DNA of 64,000 nt from Robertkochia solimangrovi (GCF_007279655.1 NZ_QKWN01000009.1:186001-250000), one strand, 5' to 3'; numbered from the stretch's first letter, positions 1 through 9,275 are shown. Notes: a model not told the origin generated them from the sequence alone. A program made the numbers and translations.

Positions 1-1029
1 CGAGAATTGCGATATGCGTGGTTTTATGATTTGTTGGATTCAAAATCTTTGGATTTCCTGATTACCGCACATCACGCCGATGATAATCTTGAGACCTTTC
101 TTATCAACCTATCCCGAAAAACGGGATTGGATGGATTATCCGGAATTCCCGAACAAAACGACCGGATCCTCAGACCGCTGCTTCCTTTCTCCAGAGAAGC
201 CTTACTGAATTTTGCAAAGGAGGAAGGAATAGTTTGGAGGGAAGACCGTACGAACAGTGATACAAAGTATCTCAGGAATCGTATCAGACATAATATCATT
301 CCGGAGCTGCGTAAGTTGAATCCTGCTTTCATGAGTAATGTCAATGCAACTTTTAAAAATTTACAGGGCTCAGCTGCGATCATCGATAATCATATCGATA
401 CGATTAAAAGGTCTTTATTTGTTTCGGAAGGGGATGGTTTTCGGATTGAATTAGCCGCTTTAAAAACACTGGAACCCCGCGGAGCTTATTTTTTTGAACT
501 GTTTTCTGAATTTGGTTTTACCGAATGGAATGATCTGGAGCACTTACCGGAAGCGCAGACCGGAAAAATATTGTATTCTGCAACGCATCGGATTTTTAAA
601 GACAGAGATGATCTCATACTGGAACCCCTGGATCATGTTGAATCCAGAAAATTTTCTGATGATTATTTTATTGAGTCAGGAATAAAGGAGATCGAATTTC
701 CCCTGCATCTTTCATTTGAAGAAGTTCCAGAGTTAAGTTCCACAAACAGAAATGCTATCGTTGTTGATGCCGCCAGATTGAATTTTCCATTACGTTTACG
801 CAAATGGAGGGAAGGCGATTATTTTTATCCCTTCGGATTAAAGGGTAAAAAGAAGTTGAGCAAATTCTTAAAGGATGAAAAATTCTCCTTAGCCGATAAA
901 GAGGCGCAATGGATTTTAACGAATGCGAATGGAGAAGTGATCTGGGTCATCGGTAAACGTGCGGATGACCGGTTTAAAGTAACGGAAACAACCCGAAAAT
1001 TGATGCGGATCAAATACCGTATTTTATAA
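1..1029 (+). CDS. tilS: tRNA(Ile)-lysidine synthase, 5'-truncated by the window edge
   Basis: TilS attaches lysidine to C34 of the CAU-anticodon tRNA-Ile in the cytoplasm, using ATP and lysine, so that the tRNA reads AUA. The reading frame is open from base 1, so the N-terminal SGGxDS PP-loop lies outside the window. What remains has the HHADDNLETF motif (about 22 codons in), the RNRIRHNIIPEL segment typical of TilS, and a C-terminal substrate-binding domain with GLKGKKKLSKFLKDEK. The stop is at 1027-1029 and the next gene begins 34 bases later on the same strand. The family assignment is firm; only the true start is missing. Confidence 0.93.
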   Translation, partial: RELRYAWFYDLLDSKSLDFLITAHHADDNLETFLINLSRKTGLDGLSGIPEQNDRILRPLLPFSREALLNFAKEEGIVWREDRTNSDTKYLRNRIRHNIIPELRKLNPAFMSNVNATFKNLQGSAAIIDNHIDTIKRSLFVSEGDGFRIELAALKTLEPRGAYFFELFSEFGFTEWNDLEHLPEAQTGKILYSATHRIFKDRDDLILEPLDHVESRKFSDDYFIESGIKEIEFPLHLSFEEVPELSSTNRNAIVVDAARLNFPLRLRKWREGDYFYPFGLKGKKKLSKFLKDEKFSLADKEAQWILTNANGEVIWVIGKRADDRFKVTETTRKLMRIKYRIL

Positions 1030-1063
1030 TTATATATACTAACCTTTATTAAAATTAATACCT

Positions 1064-2905
1064 GTGAAGAAAATTCTATTTTTTCTACTGTTTTTAAGTA
1101 CAGGATTCCTCATTGCGCAGGAGGAATATGTCGTAAGTGATCACTACACTAAAAAAGAAGTAAAGATAAAAATGCGTGATGGTATTCTTTTACATACCAC
1201 TATCTATAGTCCGAAAGATACCAGTAAAGAATATCCTATTCTGATGCAGCGTACACCATACAGCTGTCAGCCATATGGCGAAGATCAGTTTCGTGCTACG
1301 ATTGGTCCGAATACAACCATGATGAAAGAGGGAATCATTGTAGTCTATCAGGATGTGAGAGGCCGATGGAATAGTGAAGGGGTATATGATAACATGCGGG
1401 CTTATATTCCCAATAAGAAAAGAAAACAGATCGATGAGGCTTCAGATACCTATGATTCTATCGACTGGCTTGTAAAGAATGTGAAGAATAACAATGGTAA
1501 AGTTGGGATCTGGGGAATTTCCTATCCTGGATTTTATTCCACCTATTCACTTCTGGATGCCCATCCGGCCCTTAAGGCAGTTTCGCCCCAGGCATGTATC
1601 GGAGATTTCTTCTTCGATGATTTTCATCATAACGGAGCGTATCTTCTGAGCTACTGGATCGCGACTGCATTGTTCGGATATGAAAAGGAACAGCCGGTAA
1701 CCTCTGGCTGGTATGAGTTTCCCGACATAGGAACACAGGATCAGTATCAGTTCTTTATCGAACATGAACCTTTAACCAAACTGGATACTTTTTACAAAGA
1801 GGATAACGTTTTCTGGGAGCAACTGAAAGATCATCCCAACTACGATGATTTCTGGCAGAAGCGCGGTATCATTCAGCATTTGGAAGATATAAAGCCTGCT
1901 ACGATGATCGTTGGAGGTTGGTTCGATGCGGAGGACCTGTATGGTCCATTGGAAACCTATAAGAATATAGAAGCCCGAAGCAAGAACTATAACACTATTG
2001 TGATGGGGCCCTGGAGTCATGGTGACTGGGCGCGTTTGAGAGAGCGTCAGGCAATTGGTAATGTCTATTTTGGAGACAATATTTCCCAATTCTTTCAGGA
2101 GAATATTGAGACAAAATTCTTTAATCACTTTTTGAAAGGATCCGGTGATGATAACTCCGGACTGCCGGAAGCCTACGTTTATGATACCGGACTGAATGAA
2201 TGGAAGACCTTTGAACAGTGGCCGCCTACAAATACAGAAAAAGAGATCTATGGCATGGGACTTCATGAGAATCTTGGGAAAGTTATGACTATGGAATACG
2301 GATACAGAGAATTTGTGAGCGACCCTAAGAAGCCGGTACCTTATTCTGAGGATATCAAAGTGGTTTTTACCCCCAGAAAATATATGACCGATGATCAGCG
2401 ATTCGCTGCCAGAAGACCGGATGTACTGATGTTTGAGACAGAGGTGTTGGAAGATGATGTTACGCTGGCTGGCGATATTCTTGCAAAATTGAAGGTTTCG
2501 ACCACCGGAACGGATGCCGATTGGATTGTGAAGGTTATCGATGTATGGCCGGCTGATTCAGAAGATTTTCCGGAAACCCAGGATCACCTTAAAATGAGCA
2601 ATTATCATATGATGGTCCGCAGTGAAGTTATGCGTGGAAGGTTCAGAAACAGCTTTGAAAAACCAGAAGCATTTGTCCCCGACGAGGTAACCGATGTGAA
2701 CATCAAGCTACAGGATGTTTTCCATACCTTCAAGAAAGGCCATAAGATTCAGGTTCAGGTACAAAGCACCTGGTTCCCGTATATCGATGTGAATCCGCAA
2801 ACCTTCGTCGATAATATTTTTAAAGCGGAGGAAAGTGATTTTCAAAAACAAACACACAAAGTGTATAATTCCTCGAAGATCGAATTCACAGTGTTGAAGA
2901 AGTAA
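1064..2905 (+). CDS. secreted CocE/NonD-family alpha/beta hydrolase (X-Pro dipeptidyl-peptidase S15-like)
   Basis: This is a predicted exported serine hydrolase of 613 residues. Residues 1-19 form a signal peptide ending in IAQ. The hydrolase fold shows the nucleophile elbow GISYPG (Ser153), and Asp288 in GGWFDAED and His319 in GPWSHGDW complete a triad laid out as in cocaine esterase, glutaryl-7-ACA acylase and alpha-amino acid ester hydrolases. The C-terminal part (about 400-610) fits the jelly-roll XPD_C domain of that family. The start is a GTG directly before the signal peptide. The substrate (peptide, ester or beta-lactam-like amide) cannot be told from the sequence. It may be co-transcribed with tilS, although the link is probably only positional. 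Confidence 0.87.
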   Translation: MKKILFFLLFLSTGFLIAQEEYVVSDHYTKKEVKIKMRDGILLHTTIYSPKDTSKEYPILMQRTPYSCQPYGEDQFRATIGPNTTMMKEGIIVVYQDVRGRWNSEGVYDNMRAYIPNKKRKQIDEASDTYDSIDWLVKNVKNNNGKVGIWGISYPGFYSTYSLLDAHPALKAVSPQACIGDFFFDDFHHNGAYLLSYWIATALFGYEKEQPVTSGWYEFPDIGTQDQYQFFIEHEPLTKLDTFYKEDNVFWEQLKDHPNYDDFWQKRGIIQHLEDIKPATMIVGGWFDAEDLYGPLETYKNIEARSKNYNTIVMGPWSHGDWARLRERQAIGNVYFGDNISQFFQENIETKFFNHFLKGSGDDNSGLPEAYVYDTGLNEWKTFEQWPPTNTEKEIYGMGLHENLGKVMTMEYGYREFVSDPKKPVPYSEDIKVVFTPRKYMTDDQRFAARRPDVLMFETEVLEDDVTLAGDILAKLKVSTTGTDADWIVKVIDVWPADSEDFPETQDHLKMSNYHMMVRSEVMRGRFRNSFEKPEAFVPDEVTDVNIKLQDVFHTFKKGHKIQVQVQSTWFPYIDVNPQTFVDNIFKAEESDFQKQTHKVYNSSKIEFTVLKK

Positions 2906-3056
2906 CGGAATAAGGGATTTAAAATCAAGAATTTGAGGAAGCATGAATAAGGGTTGAATAAAAAATCTTTGGAATAATGCGAAATCAAGGGAATTCTTTT
3001 TTTTAAATCCTTATTTTTACGGTTAATTTTTAATTAAATCCTTAACTAACTATTTT

Positions 3057-4709
3057 ATGAATTCAACATTCGGACTATGGGATTACGTGGTCTTCATATG
3101 TTATGCGGTACTGATTCTCAGTGTCGGACTATGGGTATCACGTGGTAAAAAAGGACATCAGCGTAATGCGGAAGACTATTTCCTGGCAAGCAAATCGTTA
3201 CCTTGGTGGGCGATCGGAGCATCTTTGATCGCAGCCAATATTTCCGCTGAACAATTTATCGGGATGTCCGGATCCGGATTTGCAGTAGGACTTGCGATCG
3301 CCTCCTATGAGTGGATGGCTGCACTTACTTTGATCATTGTCGGTAAGTATTTCTTACCGATCTTTATCGAAAAGGGTCTTTACACGATTCCGGAATTTAT
3401 TGAAAAACGTTATTCGACTAATCTGAAGACCATTCTTGCGGTTTTCTGGATCGCTCTGTACGTTTTTGTTAACCTTACTTCTGTACTTTATCTCGGAGCT
3501 CTTGCGATGGAAACCATCATGGGAATTCCTATGATCTATGGAGTTATCGGACTTGCATTGTTCGCGGCTGCCTATTCACTCTATGGTGGACTTTCTGCAG
3601 TAGCATGGACAGATGTAATTCAGGTAGTTTTCCTGGTACTGGGTGGACTTGTAACCACTTATCTGGCATTGAATACCGTTTCTGGTGGAGAAGGGGTGAT
3701 GAAAGGATTGGAAACGATCTTCGAAGCAGCTCCCGAACATTTTACCATGATTCTGAGCCATGATAATCCTGAATTTAAGAATCTTCCGGGTATCTGGGTT
3801 CTCATTGGAGGACTTTGGGTAGCGAATATCTATTATTGGGGATTCAACCAATATATCATTCAAAGAACCCTCGCGGCGAAATCTCTTAAAGAATCTCAGC
3901 GTGGAATTCTACTTGCTGCATTCCTGAAGCTTATCATTCCATTAGTAGTGGTAATTCCGGGTATCGCGGCCTATGTAATGGTCAATGATCCTGAAATTAT
4001 GGCTAAGCTTGGCGACCTCGGACTTTTCAACGAGCCATCTATGGCACAACCGGATAAGGCATATCCATGGTTGCTGCAATTCCTGCCTGCTGGATTGAAA
4101 GGTATCGCATTTGCAGCTCTTGCAGCCGCGATCGTTTCATCACTGGCATCTATGCTTAACTCGACTTCTACCATTTTTACAATGGATATCTATAAACAAT
4201 ATATCAATAAGAATGCAAGTGATATGACTACCGTTCAGGTTGGTCGTATCTCTGCTGCCGTAGCACTTGTCATCGCATGTATGGTAGCTCCGTTATTGTC
4301 AGGATTAGGACAGGCATTCCAGTATATTCAGGAATATACCGGTATTGTGAGTCCAGGTATTCTTGCAGTATTCCTGTTAGGTTTGTTCTGGAAAAAGACC
4401 ACCAACAAAGGAGCAATCTGGGGAGCGCTGGCTTCTATTCCGATCGCTATGTACTTCAAGGTAGCACCGAACGGATGGTCAGATAGCCCTATCTTTGTTG
4501 ATCTTCCTTTCTTGAATCAGATGGGAGTTACTGCGATCTTAACGATGATCATCATCGGGATCGTGAGTTTAAGTCAGAATAAAGGACAAGATGATCCAAA
4601 AGGAATTCCGCTTACCAAAAGCTTATTCAAGACCGGTCCGGTCTTCAATATTGGAGCCTTTGCAGTAATGATCATTTTGGTCGTACTTTATTCGCTATTC
4701 TGGAATTAA
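3057..4709 (+). CDS. sodium:solute symporter (SSS family, SGLT-like)
   Basis: This is an inner-membrane sodium-coupled transporter of 550 residues with about 14 hydrophobic segments. The family is recognised from the N-terminal region: AEDYFLASKSLPWWAIGASL, then NISAEQFIGMSGSGFAVGLA, and PEFIEKRYS in the loop after the third helix. This arrangement is closest to the vSGLT/sugar-transport branch, so a sugar or related polyol is the likely cargo, but substrate residues were not checked against a structure. The gene stands alone: 151 bases separate it from the hydrolase upstream, and a strong terminator follows. No regulator is adjacent. Confidence 0.88.
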   Translation: MNSTFGLWDYVVFICYAVLILSVGLWVSRGKKGHQRNAEDYFLASKSLPWWAIGASLIAANISAEQFIGMSGSGFAVGLAIASYEWMAALTLIIVGKYFLPIFIEKGLYTIPEFIEKRYSTNLKTILAVFWIALYVFVNLTSVLYLGALAMETIMGIPMIYGVIGLALFAAAYSLYGGLSAVAWTDVIQVVFLVLGGLVTTYLALNTVSGGEGVMKGLETIFEAAPEHFTMILSHDNPEFKNLPGIWVLIGGLWVANIYYWGFNQYIIQRTLAAKSLKESQRGILLAAFLKLIIPLVVVIPGIAAYVMVNDPEIMAKLGDLGLFNEPSMAQPDKAYPWLLQFLPAGLKGIAFAALAAAIVSSLASMLNSTSTIFTMDIYKQYINKNASDMTTVQVGRISAAVALVIACMVAPLLSGLGQAFQYIQEYTGIVSPGILAVFLLGLFWKKTTNKGAIWGALASIPIAMYFKVAPNGWSDSPIFVDLPFLNQMGVTAILTMIIIGIVSLSQNKGQDDPKGIPLTKSLFKTGPVFNIGAFAVMIILVVLYSLFWN

Positions 4710-4728
4710 AAACAATTTCAATACTAAT

Positions 4729-4757
4729 AAAAAACCGGGTTCTCACCCGGTTTTTTT
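4729..4757 (+). terminator. intrinsic terminator after the symporter gene
   Basis: A 12-bp perfect stem (4729-4740 with 4745-4756) has a TCTC loop, a GC core CCGGGT/ACCCGG and seven T residues on the 3' side. It lies 20 bases after the symporter stop. The A-run on the 5' arm could also make it terminate the convergent gene that ends at 4802. Confidence 0.88.
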
Positions 4758-4801
4758 GTTTATATACGATTCTGTCCTGTACAAGTTAAATAGATGTTGT
4801 T

Positions 4802-5170
4802 TTAATAGAACTTCACGCTCATCTTTCCCGTATTCAGGCCAATAAAATTCGTTAAAGGAAAATGTTCAACTGTTCTAAGTTTGTTGCCCTGTGTTTGATC
4901 ACTTGACGAATCAAGTTGAATAATCACCCGTAATGATAAATGTTTCATAGGAACCGACGTTTGAATTATAAAATCAAAGGGGACTATTTTTTTGGGACCT
5001 ACCTGAACCTGTTTCATTTCGAGCTCAGAAACTTTGGTAGCAGGAGCATCGAGCAATCCGGTATTCAGACATGAAATCTGAATACTGTCAGCGATCGTTT
5101 CCGGACAATTATCCGGAAGTATGATAGTTCCGGAACAAAGTACTTCATAATTTTGTTCAGTGGATTCCAT
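4802..5170 (-). CDS. small YbaY/YscW-like beta-sandwich protein, third gene of the astacin/ATP-grasp cluster
   Basis: This is a 122-residue protein without signal peptide or membrane segment. Its pattern (GTIILPDNCP near the start, LLDAPATKVSE in the middle, LSLRVIIQLD, then GNKLRTVEHFPLTN) resembles the YbaY/YscW domain found in lipoproteins and type III pilotins, which I infer from memory of the consensus. Here there is no lipobox, so it would be cytoplasmic. It overlaps the ATP-grasp gene by 14 bases and is therefore almost surely translated from the same mRNA. A role as binding partner, chaperone or scaffold for the modified product is possible but unproven. The gene is certain from coupling and frame; the family is moderately sure. 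Confidence 0.7.
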   Translation of the reverse strand: MESTEQNYEVLCSGTIILPDNCPETIADSIQISCLNTGLLDAPATKVSELEMKQVQVGPKKIVPFDFIIQTSVPMKHLSLRVIIQLDSSSDQTQGNKLRTVEHFPLTNFIGLNTGKMSVKFY

Positions 5171-6101
5171 TTGATCTTTCTATTAAAAGGTTTGCAACAG
5201 CCTCTGTAATGGGCAGCCCGGTATGTTGTTCTGCAAAAAGCCATTGCCCGGCAGGGTTCACTTCAAAGAAAACATACTTACCATCATTTGTTCTGCGCAT
5301 ATCGATGGCGCCATAGGCTAAATTTAAAGTTTTTTGTAGTAAAAAGATCTTCTTTTCGATTTCTTTTGGCAAGGCTTCAATACCTACCACTGATTCACCG
5401 ACGACCATTCTCATATCTGCCGGATAGGATGTTTTTCTGGCATCGATGGAGACTGGGAAGATCTTGTCCCCGACAACAGTGATCCGCAGATCTACACCTT
5501 CAATATATTCCTGAAATATAACTGGAGCAATAGATACGTTTTCAATAAATTGCAGATCTGTTTCTTTTAGAATTCTGGTTTCTCTCCAATCATTGATCGA
5601 AGCAAGAAAGGCTTTGTAAACCACATTGCCGATTCCGAGATCTCTTATGAATGCTCTGGCCTTCATCGGATCATTCGTAACCAGTGTTCTGGGAAGATTT
5701 AATCCGATCCTTCTTGCAACAGACCATTGATAGATCTTCCTGTGTGCAATTTCATCATCCTTTCGCGGATTTATCCAGGGGCATTGAAGTTTATCTAATA
5801 AACCATCAATGGCCTGGGAAGCCTCACTCTGAATAAATGCATTATCCTGTGGATTTGATCCATTAATTGTAAAAGGCCTGACTCTTCGCCACCAACCGGC
5901 CTTTATGGTTTCACAATGAATAGCTCTGTTATTTATCAGTAATGTGGATTCCTCTGTATCATCCGAAATACGCAATCCAAATCCAGTAGAGGAAGGAAAC
6001 TGTGACAGGTCAAATAACACAAATTCCTTCCCTTTCCTGAATAGTATTTCATGAACTTTTTCTGTGTGTTCCTCCTCTGGGAATGAAACAGTTAAGATCA
6101 T
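5157..6101 (-). CDS. MvdC/MvdD-type ATP-grasp ligase (graspetide maturase-like)
   Basis: This is a 314-residue RimK-type ATP-grasp enzyme. In characterised relatives (microviridin MvdC/MvdD, plesiocin ligase) it activates Asp/Glu side chains as acyl-phosphates and joins them to Thr/Ser hydroxyls or Lys amines of a ribosomal peptide. Visible features are the GWWRRVRP segment (69-76) found in this subfamily, Lys163 in VVYKAF, QEYIEGVDLR (197-206) for adenine binding, and FFEVNPAGQWLF (278-289) with the metal-binding Glu280 and Asn282. The active site looks intact. It lies 6 bases after the astacin gene and overlaps the next gene by 14 bases. No separate short precursor gene is visible, so the astacin C-terminal repeats are the likeliest substrate (inference). 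Confidence 0.85.
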   Translation of the reverse strand: MILTVSFPEEEHTEKVHEILFRKGKEFVLFDLSQFPSSTGFGLRISDDTEESTLLINNRAIHCETIKAGWWRRVRPFTINGSNPQDNAFIQSEASQAIDGLLDKLQCPWINPRKDDEIAHRKIYQWSVARRIGLNLPRTLVTNDPMKARAFIRDLGIGNVVYKAFLASINDWRETRILKETDLQFIENVSIAPVIFQEYIEGVDLRITVVGDKIFPVSIDARKTSYPADMRMVVGESVVGIEALPKEIEKKIFLLQKTLNLAYGAIDMRRTNDGKYVFFEVNPAGQWLFAEQHTGLPITEAVANLLIERSNGIH

Positions 6102-6107
6102 AACTAA

Positions 6108-7301
6108 TTACATTTGGTTTAATGATTGTAGTAGCTGCTTGTTAATCGCGTCAAGATCTGCGATCTGTTGATCGATCAAGAGTGCGATATTCATGAGTTC
6201 CTGCATTTTCGCAACATCATATCCTGTATTCTGCGGATCATTGAAATGATGAGGTGTCGAAAGAACAAAGGGTCGTCTTATATTGAAAAAACCGGGATCG
6301 ATACGCTCAACCAATGTTGGATTTGGATCAAGAACCGGATCTTTGGAAATCTCTTTCTTTGTATGAACCGGATCCTGAATAGGGTCTTTTCTGACTTCCT
6401 TAAAGGTAGGTTGATCTCCTATGGGATCCTTCGGAATTTCTTTTAGAGTGACTACCGGATCAGATATTGGGTCTTTCGTCATTTCTTTGATCGTAGGAAG
6501 ATTAATAAATGGATACATCGCATGTACAGCGTCGATATCACCTTGTGACAATCCGGAGCGTTGGCCTATAATCACACCGGCTGGTACGGGTTGCAGGGGT
6601 ACTATGGTGTTATTTCCATTCTTTGAAAAAGCATTCACAGGATAATGCATGATTGATCCGTAATCATACGTTCCATAATCATCTCCATCCGAAATATGCT
6701 GATTGAAATTATGCTCTCGACCTTCCAGAATATTATCCCATTCAATTCTTACAAAGGTATCGCGGTCCTCCCGACTTTGCTCATGCCACAAACCGATCGC
6801 ATGTCCGATTTCATGGATGGTGTTACCGGTAGAACAACCGGAACCGATGTTAATAGGTTGTTCACCCCCTTGCATTCCACAAAAGGAAGAACAGCCACTT
6901 GAAGTTTGAAATTTCACATAATTAGGATAGGTACTTGCATTGGTACTGTTTCTTTCAACAAACCTGATACGCGTATTTGCTTCCCAATGTGCAATTGCGT
7001 CCGTAATTCGGTTTTGGTTCGGAAATCCGGAAGCAATCGTATAGGGTACGACACCATTTGGCCATCGGTAACTACTTCCCGATATACCTACTCCTTCAAC
7101 TAATCCGGAATCAAATTCTGCCTGAATCTGATCCATACTTCCCAGTATAATATCACCTTCAAACATGGCCATACCATCAACATTTGCATACTGCAGACCC
7201 TTATTGGTAAAATTGGTTCCGGATACTAATTTGGTACCCGCAACTTTACCTGATCGTAATTCTCCGTGTTCGTTTTCAGAACTAGCTTTCTTTTTTGCCA
7301 T
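6108..7301 (-). CDS. astacin-family (M12A) zinc metalloprotease with C-terminal T-x-K-E-x-x-K-D-P repeats
   Basis: This is a 397-residue protein. Residues 1-75 form a pro-region without a signal peptide; FEGD (47-50) matches the astacin aspartate-switch motif FxGD, whose Asp caps the zinc. The catalytic domain (about 78-265) starts RWPNGVVPYTI and has the zinc site HEIGHAIGLWHE (163-174) and the Met-turn SIMHY (216-220). After it comes an unusual tail of four and a half repeats of 14-15 residues with Thr at 270, 285, 299, 314 and 329 (consensus T-x-K-E-x-x-K-D-P-[IV]-x-D), then a helical C-terminus (366-394). The tail resembles a multicore graspetide precursor, and an ATP-grasp ligase gene follows 6 bases downstream. 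Protease identity is firm; the substrate role of the tail is inference. Confidence 0.9.
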   Translation of the reverse strand: MAKKKASSENEHGELRSGKVAGTKLVSGTNFTNKGLQYANVDGMAMFEGDIILGSMDQIQAEFDSGLVEGVGISGSSYRWPNGVVPYTIASGFPNQNRITDAIAHWEANTRIRFVERNSTNASTYPNYVKFQTSSGCSSFCGMQGGEQPINIGSGCSTGNTIHEIGHAIGLWHEQSREDRDTFVRIEWDNILEGREHNFNQHISDGDDYGTYDYGSIMHYPVNAFSKNGNNTIVPLQPVPAGVIIGQRSGLSQGDIDAVHAMYPFINLPTIKEMTKDPISDPVVTLKEIPKDPIGDQPTFKEVRKDPIQDPVHTKKEISKDPVLDPNPTLVERIDPGFFNIRRPFVLSTPHHFNDPQNTGYDVAKMQELMNIALLIDQQIADLDAINKQLLQSLNQM

Positions 7302-7631
7302 TTTTAAACTTTTTTAATTATTGATAAAATTGATTTAACTATGAATAGTTAAGTCATCAAAGATTTGAAATGGAGGAATTACAGGTATTCGTTTAGAGAT
7401 AGTTTGATTGATTATATCGGCAAGGAGGATATTAAATGATTGATTTAAAGGTATTTAAAAATTTAGATTTAAGTAAGGGGAAAATCCCCTGAAATTTGGA
7501 ATAATTCAAAGAATACATTGTCAGAAAGCGAATAGTTTAAAATTTATGGAGTATAAAATCGAAATTGTTAACGAAGAGCTGAAATAGCCTGGCTTGGTAA
7601 TTTTACCAAATGGATGTCTTTTAAACTAGCG
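7302..7631. other. 330-base gene-free upstream region of the astacin cluster
   Basis: This is an AT-rich stretch between two genes that are both on the minus strand (comM ends at 7632, the astacin starts at 7301). It should hold the promoter of the astacin operon. The only clear structure is the GGGG/CCCC dyad at 7476-7490. A tiny plus-strand ORF (7436-7492) with a good AAGGAGG upstream was considered and not accepted. Confidence 0.5.
7476..7490. promoter_or_regulatory. GGGGA-AA-TCCCC dyad upstream of the astacin cluster
   Basis: AGGGGAAAATCCCCT has 6-bp perfect arms (AGGGGA/TCCCCT) around AAA. It lies about 175 bases upstream of the astacin start. Similar dyads occur at 9276-9292, 11739-11752, 20609-20624 and 24419-24434, each upstream of a gene, so an operator shared by an accessory regulon is plausible. 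Function is inferred only. Confidence 0.4.
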
Positions 7632-9167
7632 TTATCCCAGCCATCCTTCTCGATCTAAACTTCGGTATTGAATGGCTTCGCTGATATGAGTGCTTTGAAT
7701 CATTTCATTTCCCTCAAGATCTGCGATGGTTCGTGAAACTTTAAGGATTCGATCATAAGCCCTGGCGGAAAGATTGAGTCTTTCCATAGCGCTTTTCAAC
7801 ATTTGAAAGGATTCTTCTTTCAACGTACAATAGTTTCGTATCTGGCGGCTGCCCATCTGCGCATTGTAATGAATCCCGGAGATCTCTTGAAATCGTTTGG
7901 ATTGTATTTCACGGGCTTTGCTTACCCGCTCACGGATCGCGATACTGGATTCACCTTTCCGGTCATCCGATAACTTTTCAAATGGTACCGGGGAAACTTC
8001 GATATGGATGTCGATTCGATCCAGTAAAGGACCACTGATCTTACCCATATAGCGCTGCATTTCTGCCTGTGATGTAGCTACCGGGGCGGCAGGATCATTA
8101 AAATATCCTCCGGGACTAGGATTCATACTGGCAACCAGCATGAAACTGCTTGGATAGGTAACCGTGAATCGGGCTCGTGAAATGGTTACCTCCCGGTCTT
8201 CCAGAGGCTGTCGCATCACTTCCAGAACACCGCGTTTGAATTCGGGAAGTTCATCGAGAAATAGGACACCATTATGTGCCATGGAAATCTCGCCCGGTTG
8301 AGGATAGGAGCCTCCACCGACCAAGGCTACATCGGATATGGTATGATGTGGATTCCTGAAGGGGCGCTGTGTCATGAGTCCTTTGTCGCTCATCCTGCCG
8401 GCAACTGAATGGATCTTTGTTGTTTCCAGAGCCTCCTGTAATGACATGGGAGGAAGAATGGAAGGTAATCGCTTGGCGAGCATGGTTTTTCCAGAACCTG
8501 GCGGACCGATTAAAATAATGTTGTGTCCGCCGGCAGCAGCGATCTCCATGCATCGTTTTATCGTTTCTTGTCCGCGTACATCTGAAAAGTCAAATTCCGG
8601 GTGATCCAGTTTATGGTAGAATTCCCTATGTGTATCGATAACGACCTGCTTCAATGCCCCGTTTTCATTAAAGAAATCGATGACTTCGGTAATGTTATGA
8701 ATCCCGTAAACGGCTATAGAATCTACTACGGCGGCTTCTTCGGCATTTTGCACCGGTAATATGATCCCTTTAAAACCTTCTTCCTTTGCTTTGAGGGCAA
8801 TGGGTAAAGCACCGGTAATAGGTTGCAGACTTCCGTCGAGTGAAAGTTCCCCCATGATCATATAGTCGCCTATGGAAGTGCCGGTAATTTTTCCGGAAGC
8901 CATAAGTATACCCAGGGCGATAGGAAGGTCATACGCAGAACCTTCTTTTCTCAGGTCAGCCGGTGCCATATTGATGGTGATCTTCTTTCCGGGTATCCTG
9001 TATCCGTTATTCAGAAGGGCCGCTGCGATTCTATAATTGCTTTCCCGGATCGCATTGTCAGGTAAGCCTACCAGATGGTATCCGACTCCCTGGTCGATAT
9101 GTACTTCAATAGTAATGGTAGTGGCCTCGATGCCAAAAATGGCACTGCCGTAGATCTTTGAGAGCAT
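7632..9167 (-). CDS. comM: YifB/ComM family Mg-chelatase-like AAA+ ATPase
   Basis: This is a 511-residue protein of the ComM (YifB) family, a hexameric helicase that drives branch migration when transformed DNA is integrated in naturally competent bacteria; many non-competent bacteria keep it too. The N-terminal Lon-like ChlI domain (1-185) is followed by the AAA+ module with Walker A GPPGSGKT (221-228), Walker B VLFLDE (about 298-303) and the C-terminal Mg_chelatase_C domain with [20 protein letters not shown]. Length is normal. A 20-bp palindromic repeat sits 22 bases upstream of the start codon, in its promoter region. The identity is sure; whether this organism is competent cannot be seen here. 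Confidence 0.93.
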   Translation of the reverse strand: MLSKIYGSAIFGIEATTITIEVHIDQGVGYHLVGLPDNAIRESNYRIAAALLNNGYRIPGKKITINMAPADLRKEGSAYDLPIALGILMASGKITGTSIGDYMIMGELSLDGSLQPITGALPIALKAKEEGFKGIILPVQNAEEAAVVDSIAVYGIHNITEVIDFFNENGALKQVVIDTHREFYHKLDHPEFDFSDVRGQETIKRCMEIAAAGGHNIILIGPPGSGKTMLAKRLPSILPPMSLQEALETTKIHSVAGRMSDKGLMTQRPFRNPHHTISDVALVGGGSYPQPGEISMAHNGVLFLDELPEFKRGVLEVMRQPLEDREVTISRARFTVTYPSSFMLVASMNPSPGGYFNDPAAPVATSQAEMQRYMGKISGPLLDRIDIHIEVSPVPFEKLSDDRKGESSIAIRERVSKAREIQSKRFQEISGIHYNAQMGSRQIRNYCTLKEESFQMLKSAMERLNLSARAYDRILKVSRTIADLEGNEMIQSTHISEAIQYRSLDREGWLG

Positions 9168-9188
9168 GGTAGTATATTTTTCTTAAAG

Positions 9189-9208
9189 ATATAGAAAATA
9201 TTCTATAT
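9189..9208. repeat. palindromic direct repeat, copy 1
   Basis: atatagaaaatattctatat is a perfect inverted repeat (arms ATATAGAA/TTCTATAT, centre AATA). An identical 20-base copy lies at 10359-10378. This copy is 22 bases upstream of the comM start. A half-match occurs near 9313-9323. Confidence 0.75.
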
Positions 9209-9275
9209 TGTAAAAATCTAGAACATGCAACTGTTACTATAACGAAGATTAAAATTCCTGAACTTCTTGATTTAC

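Noticed and set aside
7436-7492. An 18-codon plus-strand ORF (MIDLKVFKNLDLSKGKIP) with AAGGAGG 6 bases upstream, near the astacin cluster; a possible short RiPP precursor
   Set aside because: It is on the opposite strand to the cluster, lacks Thr and Glu core residues needed by a graspetide ligase, and ends inside the palindromic dyad. Flavobacteria rarely depend on Shine-Dalgarno sites, so the AAGGAGG is weak support.
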